From JBMNGN01 sp050949865 (lineage in GTDB: Bacteria > Bacillota > Syntrophomonadia > Syntrophomonadales > Syntrophomonadaceae), in contig JBMNGN010000003.1 of assembly GCA_050949865.1 (NCBI GenBank), positions 62,001-126,000 on the forward strand: a DNA stretch of 64,000 nucleotides, given 5' to 3'. Every line of letters starts with the position of its first letter. Position 1 is the first letter of the stretch. The notes below the pieces were generated by a model. That model did not search any database. It worked only from the letters and a program-made list of their open reading frames with translations, and was not told the origin of the DNA. Below are positions 24,751 to 34,088 of the stretch, one piece after another. The translations under genes were made by a program, and so were the position numbers.

Positions 24751-24853
24751 AAACGCCAAAGGAAAACTGTTGAAAAAAGCTGTTATTAAAAGGTATAGAA
24801 AGAAAATTACAGGAACATAATATAAAATGAACTGATTTAGCGGGCAATCTCAT

Positions 24854-24883
24854 TTGAAATCCAGGGATGAGTTTGCCTAATAT
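24854..24883 (+). promoter_or_regulatory. sigma-A promoter of groESL
   Basis: TTGAAA (24854-24859), 18 bases, TAATAT (24878-24883). The start of transcription would fall at or inside the CIRCE element that follows, the normal layout for HrcA repression. Confidence 0.7.
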
Positions 24884-24887
24884 TATG

Positions 24888-24914
24888 TTAGCACTCAACA
24901 TGAATGAGTGCTAA
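24888..24914. promoter_or_regulatory. CIRCE operator (HrcA binding site)
   Basis: TTAGCACTC, nine bases, GAGTGCTAA: an exact match to the CIRCE consensus, 30 bp upstream of groES. This predicts repression of groESL by HrcA and release on heat or protein stress. Confidence 0.97.
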
Positions 24915-24944
24915 CAATAAAGAAGCAAAAAGGAGGTATATCTT

Positions 24945-25235
24945 TTGAAGATTCAACCATTAGGGGACAGAATTGTAATTAAAGTGCTTGAGGTTGTTGA
25001 AGAAAAAACCAAGAGCGGGTTGTATGTTCCGGATACGGCTAAGGAAAAACCACAAGAAGGAGAAGTAGTAGCAGTTGGTCCTGGCGGATTAAACGACAAG
25101 GGGGAGCGAATTCCAATCGACGTAGCAGTTGGCGACAGGATTATATTCTCCAAATACGCTGGCGTAGAAGTAAAGCTTGACGGTGAAGAGTACCTGATCA
25201 TGCCTGAAAGGGATATACTTGCAAAATTGGTATAA
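24945..25235 (+). CDS. groES: co-chaperonin GroES
   Basis: A 96-residue GroES. It begins [12 protein letters not shown], has the mobile-loop region [17 protein letters not shown] and ends [14 protein letters not shown]. The start is a TTG with AAAGGAGG well placed upstream. It forms the heptameric lid of GroEL. CIRCE lies just upstream and groEL begins 26 bp downstream. Confidence 0.97.
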   Translation: MKIQPLGDRIVIKVLEVVEEKTKSGLYVPDTAKEKPQEGEVVAVGPGGLNDKGERIPIDVAVGDRIIFSKYAGVEVKLDGEEYLIMPERDILAKLV

Positions 25236-25261
25236 CAAATAGAAAAAAGGAGGATACATAG

Positions 25262-26899
<1,638 letters not shown>

Positions 26900-26917
26900 G
26901 GCTCCAACCATAGAACC

Positions 26918-26970
26918 AAAAAAGAGGCTGTCCCAATCCCTAAAAAGGATTTTAGGTACAGCCTCTTTTT
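26918..26970 (+). terminator. terminator after groEL
   Basis: AAAAAGAGGCTGT and ACAGCCTCTTTTT form a long stem with a T run after it. From here to 27184 nothing else is recognisable. Confidence 0.88.
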
Positions 26971-27184
26971 ATTATTGAGCATGTACTCCCGGTAAATAAT
27001 TGATCCAGTCCCCAGCTTGATAAAAGACACCCGCCTAATACTGACTGTTTTGTATATAACCAGCATTCCGAACTGCGTCATATCCGAAATAAATGAAGCC
27101 GGAAATTAAATGATACCCGGCCGTTCGGATAGGCGGTGCAAGGGTAATAGCCAGTAAAATAACTTACCTCCCGTAATTTCCTGT

Positions 27185-28135
27185 TTATTCAACCAGGGCA
27201 TATTCTTGCAGTAAATTTTCAAAAATGGCTGCCACCGGCAAAATACTCTTAATCTTATAAACATTTTGGCCGGCGAAGATTACGCCTTCATCTACTAATC
27301 CATTCTTAGAGTTAATCAATGCCTGCATTATACAGTATTCTTTGGAACAATCTTTCAAGCAAGCGGAGCAATCTTCCGGTTCAGGCACACTGTTACTTTC
27401 GATGGTTTGCACAAACTTGTTCCGGATGGCCCTCCCTGGTAATCCTACCGGACTTTTAATTACTACGATATCCTCTTCTTTCGCATTAAGGTACATTTGT
27501 TTAAACTTATATGATACGGAACATTCTTCACTGAGCACAAACCGGGTAGCCATCTGGACACCACTGGCTCCTAGTTTAATAACTTCTGCAATATCCCGCC
27601 CGTTTACTATACCACCGGCACCAATTACCGGAATCTTAACCGCCTTTACTATTTCAGGAATTATTTCCTTTAAAGAACGGAAGGTCCCAAGATGTCCACC
27701 GGCTTCTGCACCTTCGGCAACTACCCCTGCCGCCCCGCATTTTTCGGCTAGCAAAGCGGCTTTAGCCGAAGATACTATGGAGACAATAGGGGTGTTGGAC
27801 TCCTTGCCCCATTTGAAAATATCCCTGGAGAAACCGGCTCCGCTAAAAATAAGGTCGATCTTTTCGCTGATAGCGGCATGGACTAAATCAGCAAAGAGCC
27901 GGGCTGCGTACATAATATTAACCCCAAGTATCCCCCCCTGGGATATCATACGCGCCTTTTTAATCTCATTGCGGAGTTCTGAAGGGGACATACCAGTGGC
28001 TCCAATAACCCCAATTCCGCCGACTTTAGCTACTGCGCCAGCTAGGGAAGCCGTAGAAACGCGTACAGCCATGCCACCCTGAATAATAGGATATTTAGGC
28101 TTTAAGGTTCCAAGGCTTAATTGTGGTAGCTGCAA
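27185..28135 (-). CDS. FMN oxidoreductase of the nitronate monooxygenase/FabK family with a Cys cluster
   Basis: A 316-residue TIM-barrel flavoprotein (YPIIQGGMAVRV, GAEAGGHLG near residue 145, IGAGGIVNGRD). Unlike the other two family members in the window it has a late insertion with four cysteines, DCSACLKDCSKEYC (near residue 265). Close relatives with similar clusters are common in Clostridia. It is transcribed divergently from the fab operon, so a link to enoyl-ACP or acyl-CoA metabolism is plausible but unproven. The start is the TTG at 28135 with GGAGG eight bases upstream; that GGAGG lies in frame after a TTG at 28150. Confidence 0.87.
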   Translation of the reverse strand: MQLPQLSLGTLKPKYPIIQGGMAVRVSTASLAGAVAKVGGIGVIGATGMSPSELRNEIKKARMISQGGILGVNIMYAARLFADLVHAAISEKIDLIFSGAGFSRDIFKWGKESNTPIVSIVSSAKAALLAEKCGAAGVVAEGAEAGGHLGTFRSLKEIIPEIVKAVKIPVIGAGGIVNGRDIAEVIKLGASGVQMATRFVLSEECSVSYKFKQMYLNAKEEDIVVIKSPVGLPGRAIRNKFVQTIESNSVPEPEDCSACLKDCSKEYCIMQALINSKNGLVDEGVIFAGQNVYKIKSILPVAAIFENLLQEYALVE

Positions 28136-28232
28136 TTTAAAAACCTCCAAAACGTATAAAAATTTCTTTAGATCCCAGTATAAAACCTCATAATTTAACT
28201 ATGAAGAAATATATAATAAATAACCTTAATTT

Positions 28233-28373
28233 TCAGAATATTTAAAATTATTTGACAACTGTTGTAAATGTTGATTTAATATTTAAATATCAGAATAAAT
28301 TTTATTACAATTCTTTGGTAAACAATATATCAGAATATTCTTAATTATTCAAATATTATAAATTGTCAGAATA
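28233..28373. repeat. four copies of TCAGAATA in the fab control region
   Basis: TCAGAATA begins at 28233, 28290, 28330 and 28366, all in the same orientation. Three copies extend to TCAGAATATT, and two (28233 and 28330) are followed by similar AATTATT ends. They surround the likely fabH promoter in the very A/T-rich 240-bp gap between the divergent genes. A repressor or activator array for the fab operon and/or the FMN oxidoreductase is a reasonable reading. I do not recognise the motif as FapR or FabT. Confidence 0.55.
28252..28280 (+). promoter_or_regulatory. likely sigma-A promoter of the fab operon
   Basis: TTGACA (28252-28257), 17 bases, TTTAAT (28275-28280). The -35 box overlaps ACAAC-T-GTTGT, a small palindrome (28255-28265) that could be an operator. 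Transcription would begin near 28287, 90 bases before fabH. Confidence 0.6.
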
Positions 28374-28375
28374 TT

Positions 28376-29383
28376 TTGAAGAAACGGTGGTGCAAACAAA
28401 TTAGCGTTCAGATAATAGGCACAGGTCACGGCCTTCCGCAAAGGGTATTGAATAATAAGGTTCTAGAAGCAATGGTTGATACAACTCATGAATGGATAGT
28501 TGAAAGAACCGGTATCCTGGAGAGGCGAATTGCAGATCCGCACACCGCAACCTCGGATCTGGCAGTTGAAGCTGCAGAAATGGCTCTTAAGCGGGCCGAA
28601 ATCGATGCTGGGCAACTGGATTTAATAATAGTTGCCACCATAACCCCAGACATGTTGACTCCTTCAACTGCGTGTTTGGTTCAAAAAAGGCTGGGAGCCT
28701 TTAAAGCTGCAGCATTTGACATTTCCGCGGGATGTACCGGATTTATCTACGCTTTAACCATAGGGCAGCAGTATTTGAACAACTCACCATACGGTTATGC
28801 CTTAATAATAGGCGCAGATGCCCTGTCCAAGGTAGTGGACTACACTGATCGCAATACCTGTGTCTTGTTTGGGGATGGGGCCGGAGCTGCAGTTTTAGCC
28901 AAAGGGAAAAAAGATGGGATAATCCACTCTTATTTAGGAGCAGATGGTACTGGCAGCGAGTTTTTATACATTCCTGCCGGTGGTTCCGCTCTTCCCAGCA
29001 GCAATGATACGGTTAACAACCGGCTGCATTTTCTAAAAATGAACGGCAATGAAATATTCCGTTTTGCCACCCGGATAACCTATGAAATTAGCGATAAAAT
29101 AATGTTTGAATCTGGATTAAGTTATAGTGATATTGACCTATTTATTCCTCACCAATCCAACCTGAGGATCATCAAAACAGCCCTAAAAAGAATGAGTATT
29201 CCAATGGAAAAAGCACTGATTAATCTGGAGCGATTTGGGAACATGTCTGCTGCCTGTATTCCTGTGGCCTTATCTATGGCTGAAAAAGAGGGGAGAATTC
29301 AGCCGGGTAATCTAGTTTTAATGGTGTCCTTTGGGGCCGGGTTAACATTTGGGGGCTCTTTAGTTCGCTGGGGGAGGGACTAA
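28376..29383 (+). CDS. fabH: beta-ketoacyl-ACP synthase III (FabH)
   Basis: A 335-residue KAS III that condenses acetyl-CoA (or a branched starter) with malonyl-ACP to begin fatty acid synthesis. The triad is complete: Cys120 in DISAGCTGF, His in IPHQSNLRI and Asn in ERFGNMSAA. The start is uncertain. The TTG at 28376 has no ribosome site, while GGTGGTG lies 15 bases into the frame, so the true start may be a few codons later at a non-standard codon. The FabK gene follows 3 bp after the stop. Confidence 0.95.
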   Translation: MKKRWCKQISVQIIGTGHGLPQRVLNNKVLEAMVDTTHEWIVERTGILERRIADPHTATSDLAVEAAEMALKRAEIDAGQLDLIIVATITPDMLTPSTACLVQKRLGAFKAAAFDISAGCTGFIYALTIGQQYLNNSPYGYALIIGADALSKVVDYTDRNTCVLFGDGAGAAVLAKGKKDGIIHSYLGADGTGSEFLYIPAGGSALPSSNDTVNNRLHFLKMNGNEIFRFATRITYEISDKIMFESGLSYSDIDLFIPHQSNLRIIKTALKRMSIPMEKALINLERFGNMSAACIPVALSMAEKEGRIQPGNLVLMVSFGAGLTFGGSLVRWGRD

Positions 29384-29386
29384 TCC

Positions 29387-30331
29387 TTGTTCAATAATAG
29401 CTTATGTAAATTGTTGAATATTAAGTATCCGCTGTTGCAGGGGGCAATGGCTTGGATTGCAGGGGGCAAACTGGCTGCTGCTGTTTCCGAGTCAGGCGGA
29501 TTGGGAATTATCGGTGCCGGCAATGCTGATCCAGCCTGGATTAAAAAAGAAATAGAAGTAGTCCGCAGTTTAACTGCCAGGCCATTTGGAGTAAATTTAG
29601 TGCTTTCATCCCCGAACGTAGATGAAGTGGTGAAACTGTTCATCCGGGAGAAAGTTCCAATAGTGACTACCGGTGGCGGCAATCCGGGGCGCTATATTCC
29701 AGTTCTAAAAGAACACGGGATAAAGGTAATACCAGTAGTAGCCGCAGTAGCTTTGGCCCGCAGGCTGGCTAGATTAGGAGCTGATGCTCTAATCGTTGAA
29801 GGTATGGAATCTGGCGGTCACATAGGAGAAATGACTACTATGTGCCTGGTACCTATGGTCGTTGATGCAGTAGATATTCCAGTCATTGCGGCTGGTGGGA
29901 TTGCAGACGGAAGGGGGCTGGTTGCCGCTTTGGCCCTGGGAGCTAAAGGGGTTCAAATTGGTACCAGGTTTATCTGTTCATTAGAATGCAACGTACATCC
30001 AGCTTATCAACAAAAAGTATTAAAAGCCTCAGATAGAGATACAGTAGTATGTGGAGCTGCTACCGGTCATCCGGTAAGGGTTATACGCAATAGATTCAGC
30101 CGGCAGTACCTTAAATTTGAGAAAACAGCCAGCCGGGAAGAGCTTGAAGAACTAGGCAGAGGGCGTTATCCAGCTGCAGCCGTTGATGGGGATATAGAAG
30201 AAGGGAGCGTATTGGCCGGCCAGATATGCGGTTTGGTCAACGAGATCAAGGGTGCGGGTGAAATTGTGGGTCAGATTATTGCTGAAGCCGTTCAGGTTAA
30301 AAATATAATAGGGGGTATTGAATGCGACTAG
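29387..30331 (+). CDS. fabK: enoyl-ACP reductase II (FabK)
   Basis: A 314-residue FMN-dependent enoyl-ACP reductase, the non-FabI type. It has YPLLQGAMAWIAGG at the start, VTTGGGNP, EGMESGGHIGE near residue 141 and AAGGIADGRG. Its place inside the fab operon supports FabK rather than nitronate monooxygenase. The TTG start follows GGGAGGG at eight bases, four bases after the fabH stop. It overlaps fabD by 10 bp. No FabI is visible in the window. Confidence 0.92.
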   Translation: MFNNSLCKLLNIKYPLLQGAMAWIAGGKLAAAVSESGGLGIIGAGNADPAWIKKEIEVVRSLTARPFGVNLVLSSPNVDEVVKLFIREKVPIVTTGGGNPGRYIPVLKEHGIKVIPVVAAVALARRLARLGADALIVEGMESGGHIGEMTTMCLVPMVVDAVDIPVIAAGGIADGRGLVAALALGAKGVQIGTRFICSLECNVHPAYQQKVLKASDRDTVVCGAATGHPVRVIRNRFSRQYLKFEKTASREELEELGRGRYPAAAVDGDIEEGSVLAGQICGLVNEIKGAGEIVGQIIAEAVQVKNIIGGIECD

Positions 30332-31311
30332 GTTTTGTTTTTCCCGGACAGGGTTCCCAGAACCCGGGTATGGGGAAGGAATTAGCAGAAAACCATAAGG
30401 AAGCAGCCGTGGTTTTCGAAAAGGCCGATGAAATCGCCGGGTTTAAGCTGAGCAAAATATGTTTCGAAGGACCCAGTGAGATAATTAATAAGACCGAGTA
30501 TGCCCAACCTGCATTGCTAACTACCAGTTTGGCGGCCTTTGAAGTGGTGAAATCCCATGGGATAAAACCGGTAGTAATGGCTGGATTAAGTCTTGGTGAA
30601 TATACCGCCCTGGTTGCGGCGGGGGCCATGTCTTTTGAGGAGGCACTTCCCCTGGTTCAAGTCAGATCCCGATTAATGCAAGAGGCGGTTCCCGAAGGAA
30701 AGGGAGCCATGGCTGCGGTTATGGGACTGGATGACAAACAAGTGGATTCCGTTTGCAGAACGATAAAAGGAGTTGTAAGTATTGCTAACTATAATTGCCC
30801 GGGCCAGACGGTTATTTCCGGAGAAACCAGGTCTATTATAGAAGCAAGTGCCCTTTTAAAGGAGTATGGTGCCAGAGTGGTACCCCTGGCGGTTAGTGTA
30901 CCCTGCCATAGTGAACTTCTATATGATGCAGCTCAAAAACTCAGGCCCTACCTCAAGGCGGTTCGCTGGCAAGAACCTTCAGTTGAAGTAATTAGTAATG
31001 TTAACGTAAGGAGCAACCGGGCAAAAGACATGGTTGAACTTCTGGTTAAACAGCTATACTCTCCAGTAATGTGGGAGCAAAGCGTAAGGTACATGATTAA
31101 ACAGGTGGATTACTTTGTAGAGATTGGACACGGCTCCTCCTTGTCAGGTCTTATTAAAAGGATTGACCGCAACAAGGTGCTGGGTCAAGTGGAGGACAGT
31201 AAATCTCTTGATAAAATAATTAAGAAGGTGAGGCCGTATGAAGAAGATCGCATTGGTGACCGGGAGCTCACGGGGTATCGGCAAAGCTATAGCTTTGCGT
31301 CTGGCTCTTGA
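30322..31311 (+). CDS. fabD: malonyl-CoA:ACP transacylase (FabD)
   Basis: A 329-residue FabD that loads malonate onto ACP. FPGQGSQ at the N-terminus, the nucleophile in GLSLGEY near residue 92 (Leu where many have His), and the catalytic His in VPCHSELL. The reading frame continues 74 bases into fabG, giving an odd basic and Ser-rich tail (YRQSYSFASGS) about 20 residues longer than usual. Overlap this long suggests tight coupling, or a stop codon lost near the usual end. Confidence 0.94.
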   Translation: MRLGFVFPGQGSQNPGMGKELAENHKEAAVVFEKADEIAGFKLSKICFEGPSEIINKTEYAQPALLTTSLAAFEVVKSHGIKPVVMAGLSLGEYTALVAAGAMSFEEALPLVQVRSRLMQEAVPEGKGAMAAVMGLDDKQVDSVCRTIKGVVSIANYNCPGQTVISGETRSIIEASALLKEYGARVVPLAVSVPCHSELLYDAAQKLRPYLKAVRWQEPSVEVISNVNVRSNRAKDMVELLVKQLYSPVMWEQSVRYMIKQVDYFVEIGHGSSLSGLIKRIDRNKVLGQVEDSKSLDKIIKKVRPYEEDRIGDRELTGYRQSYSFASGS

Positions 31312-32002
31312 TGGCCATCGAGTGGTAATAAACTATTATAATCAGGGAGCAAATGAAGAATCCGACCGTAATCACCAAGAAGCCCAGGAGGTTTTAACCC
31401 AAATAAAGGCCCTGGGAGGAGATGGAATGATAGTAGGAGCTGACGTGTCTGATTCCCAAGCAGCCCAATTCCTTATTGATAAAACCATAGAAGAATATGG
31501 CCAGCTTGATTTCTTGATAAACAATGCCGGGATAAACCAAGATCAGCTGTTGATCCGCATCAGTGATAATGATTGGAACCGGATTATGCAGACTGATTTA
31601 AATGCTGCTTTTTATTGCTGCCGGGCTGCGGTGAAGCACATGATAAGGAGGCGTTTCGGCCGCATCATAAATATGTCTTCCATTGTAGGCCTTACAGGTA
31701 ATGCAGGGCAAGTCCACTATTCAGCTGCTAAAGCTGGGCTGCTGGGACTTACCTACTCTATTGCCAGGGAGTATGGGAACCGGGGAATTAACGCCAATGC
31801 AGTTGCCCCGGGATACATACAGACTGATATGACTGACAGATTGAATCAGGAACAGGTATCCAAGATACTTTCGGGAGTGGCAGTAGGCAGGCTGGGTACT
31901 CCGGAAGATGTTGCTGGAGTAGTCTCTTTTTTGGTATCACCCCAGGCTGATTATATTACCGGTCAGGTAATAAGGGTTGACGGTGGAATGGTTGGCATGT
32001 AG
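31238..32002 (+). CDS. fabG: 3-oxoacyl-ACP reductase (FabG)
   Basis: A 254-residue SDR with GSSRGIGKA at the N-terminus, NNAGINQDQ, the catalytic Ser in MSSIVG and YSAAK near residue 162, ending GQVIRVDGGMVGM. It reduces 3-oxoacyl-ACP with NADPH. A short insertion near residue 38-46 (NQGANEESDRNHQEA) is somewhat unusual. AAGGTGAGG precedes the ATG. It begins inside the end of fabD. Confidence 0.94.
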   Translation: MKKIALVTGSSRGIGKAIALRLALDGHRVVINYYNQGANEESDRNHQEAQEVLTQIKALGGDGMIVGADVSDSQAAQFLIDKTIEEYGQLDFLINNAGINQDQLLIRISDNDWNRIMQTDLNAAFYCCRAAVKHMIRRRFGRIINMSSIVGLTGNAGQVHYSAAKAGLLGLTYSIAREYGNRGINANAVAPGYIQTDMTDRLNQEQVSKILSGVAVGRLGTPEDVAGVVSFLVSPQADYITGQVIRVDGGMVGM

Positions 32003-32048
32003 CCACCTGGCATGAATAAATACATAGAAAGAAAGGCAGGTAAAATCA

Positions 32049-32288
32049 ATGTCAGTTTTTGAAGATTTAAAGCAGATTATTGTAGAAATCAAAGATATTC
32101 CCGAAGAAGAAATTCAACTTGACTCCAGGTTTGAAGAAGACCTTGAGGCAGATTCACTGGATGTGGTCGAAATGCTCATGCTGCTGGAAGAAAAGTATGA
32201 TATTCAAATCCCGGAAGAAGTAGCTGAGAAATTGAAGACAGTAAAGGATGCAGTACAGTATCTGGAAGAGAGACTGAATAATAAATAG
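32049..32288 (+). CDS. acpP: acyl carrier protein
   Basis: A 79-residue acidic ACP. Ser36 in the motif ADSLDVVE carries the phosphopantetheine arm. It is the carrier for all intermediates of the surrounding fab operon. An AAAGGCAGG ribosome site precedes the ATG. It lies 46 bp after fabG and 15 bp before fabF. Confidence 0.96.
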   Translation: MSVFEDLKQIIVEIKDIPEEEIQLDSRFEEDLEADSLDVVEMLMLLEEKYDIQIPEEVAEKLKTVKDAVQYLEERLNNK

Positions 32289-32303
32289 TATGGAGTGAAT
32301 ACA

Positions 32304-33545
32304 ATGCCCAAGCACAGAGTAGTAATCACAGGGTTAGGAATGATTTCTCCTATTGGAAACAATAAGGCCGATTTTTGGAACAACTTGCTCAAAGGCAGTT
32401 CAGGTATTACCGAGATCGATCGCTTTGATACCGCCGAATTCCCCTCCAAAATTGCGGCCTTAGTTCAGGATTTTGATGTTTCCAGTTATATACCGCGCAA
32501 AGAGGCCCGGCGTATGGATCTTTTTGTCCAGTATGCCTGTTCTGCTGCCAAAATCGCAGTGGAAGATGCTGGCTTGAGCCTTGGGGAAGAATTGTCTAAA
32601 AGAACTGGAGTATGGATTGGTTCGGGAATTGGAGGTATTGAAACCCTGGAGAAACAACATTATAACATGATGGGAAAGGGGATAAATGCCATCAGCCCGT
32701 TTTTCATTCCCATGATGATACCTAATATGGCAAGCGGGCAAGTGTCAATCATGCTGAATGCCCGGGGCCCGAGTGGGTGCACTGTTACTGCTTGTGCTTC
32801 TGGAAGCAATTCAGTCGGCGAAGCTTTTCAATTGATTCAGAATGGCAAGGCGGACATAATGATAACCGGTGGAACAGAGGCATCAATCACCCCCCTGGCA
32901 ATAGGAGGTTTCTGCGCTATGAAGGCTTTATCGACTGCCAACCAAATACCCTCCAAAGCGTGTCGGCCCTTTGACATAGCCCGGGATGGTTTCGTTATGG
33001 GGGAAGGAGCTGGTATATTAGTGCTGGAAGAGTTGGGACATGCGCTTAACCGCGGAGCAAATATTTATGCGGAAATAGTAGGTTATGGCACTAGTTCTGA
33101 TGCTTTCCACATGGTTCAGCCCGACAATGAAGGCCGGGGTGCTGTTGCGGCCTTTAATATGGCCTTAAACGATGCCCGGGTCCACCCGGAGGAAGTGGAT
33201 TATATCAATGCCCACGGCACTGGAACCCAGCTTAACGATATTATGGAAACGGCGGCCATAAAAGAGGTGTTCGGTGAGCACAGCAAAAACCTGTTGGTCA
33301 GTTCCATTAAGGGAGCAACCGGCCATATGTTAGGTGCCGCAGGAGCCATTGAACTTATTGCTTCGGCTTTAGCTTTAGTAAACAACCTGGTACCGCCAAC
33401 CATTAATCTGGATACCCCTGATCCATTGTGTGATTTGGATTATGTTCCCAAGCTTCCGAGAAAGAAAGAGCTTAAGGTGGTACTCTCTGATTCCCTTGGC
33501 TTTGGAGGGCATAACGCTGCCCTTGTAATTAGAAAGTACAGGTGA
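32304..33545 (+). CDS. fabF: beta-ketoacyl-ACP synthase II (FabF)
   Basis: A 413-residue elongating KAS II. Cys164 in TACASGSNS and the two histidines of NAHGTGTQLND and KGATGHMLGAAG make a complete active site. The ATG at 32304 has TATGGAGTG upstream; an in-frame GTG at 32295 is part of that site. It extends acyl-ACP with malonyl-ACP. Confidence 0.96.
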   Translation: MPKHRVVITGLGMISPIGNNKADFWNNLLKGSSGITEIDRFDTAEFPSKIAALVQDFDVSSYIPRKEARRMDLFVQYACSAAKIAVEDAGLSLGEELSKRTGVWIGSGIGGIETLEKQHYNMMGKGINAISPFFIPMMIPNMASGQVSIMLNARGPSGCTVTACASGSNSVGEAFQLIQNGKADIMITGGTEASITPLAIGGFCAMKALSTANQIPSKACRPFDIARDGFVMGEGAGILVLEELGHALNRGANIYAEIVGYGTSSDAFHMVQPDNEGRGAVAAFNMALNDARVHPEEVDYINAHGTGTQLNDIMETAAIKEVFGEHSKNLLVSSIKGATGHMLGAAGAIELIASALALVNNLVPPTINLDTPDPLCDLDYVPKLPRKKELKVVLSDSLGFGGHNAALVIRKYR

Positions 33546-33549
33546 TAAC

Positions 33550-33981
33550 GTGAGCAAGACGCTGAATATTCAGCAGATTATGGATATATTACCCCACCGG
33601 TATCCATTTCTCATGATAGATAGAATAACCGACTTGATTCCAGGCCAAAAGGCGGTGGGACTCAAAAACCTTACTATTAATGAACCCTTTTTTGCCGGCC
33701 ATTTTCCCGGCCAGCCCGTAATGCCCGGGGTCTTGATGGTGGAAGCCATAGCTCAGGTAGGAGCTTGCGCTTTGCTGAGTGAAGAAAAATACCGTAATAA
33801 AATAGCCTTCCTGGCTGGAATCGATCGGGTTCGAATAAAACGCCAGGCTGTTCCGGGAGATCAGTTGGTAATCACCTGTGAACTGGTAAACCTTAAAGGT
33901 GATATTGGCAAAGGGAAAGGGCAGATTACAGTAGAAGAAAGTGTAATATGCGGGGGAGAATTCCTATTCGGCCTGGTATAG
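33550..33981 (+). CDS. fabZ: 3-hydroxyacyl-ACP dehydratase (FabZ)
   Basis: A 143-residue hotdog-fold dehydratase. PHRYPFLMIDRI and the catalytic GHFPGQPVMPGVLMVEA with His and Glu are intact. It begins four bases after the fabF stop at a GTG behind AGGTGA, and closes the operon. A long hairpin follows. Confidence 0.95.
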   Translation: MSKTLNIQQIMDILPHRYPFLMIDRITDLIPGQKAVGLKNLTINEPFFAGHFPGQPVMPGVLMVEAIAQVGACALLSEEKYRNKIAFLAGIDRVRIKRQAVPGDQLVITCELVNLKGDIGKGKGQITVEESVICGGEFLFGLV

Positions 33982-34014
33982 TTCAAAATATATGCGAAGT
34001 ATATGGGAAGGAAA

Positions 34015-34047
34015 TTCATGTAACAGGACGAATCCCTGTTACATGAA
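34015..34047. terminator. hairpin between convergent fabZ and glnA
   Basis: TTCATGTAACAGG and CCTGTTACATGAA form a perfect 13-bp stem with a 7-base loop. On the plus strand CTCTTTTTC follows seven bases later. It probably ends transcription in both directions. Confidence 0.65.
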
Positions 34048-34088
34048 AACCGCTCTTTTTCATTAATAGAATGCCTGTTGATAATTAT

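Noticed and set aside
27342..28082. 246-codon plus-strand frame opposite the FMN oxidoreductase
   Set aside because: Pro/Ala/Ser-rich composition typical of a shadow frame; the minus-strand protein has conserved flavoprotein motifs.
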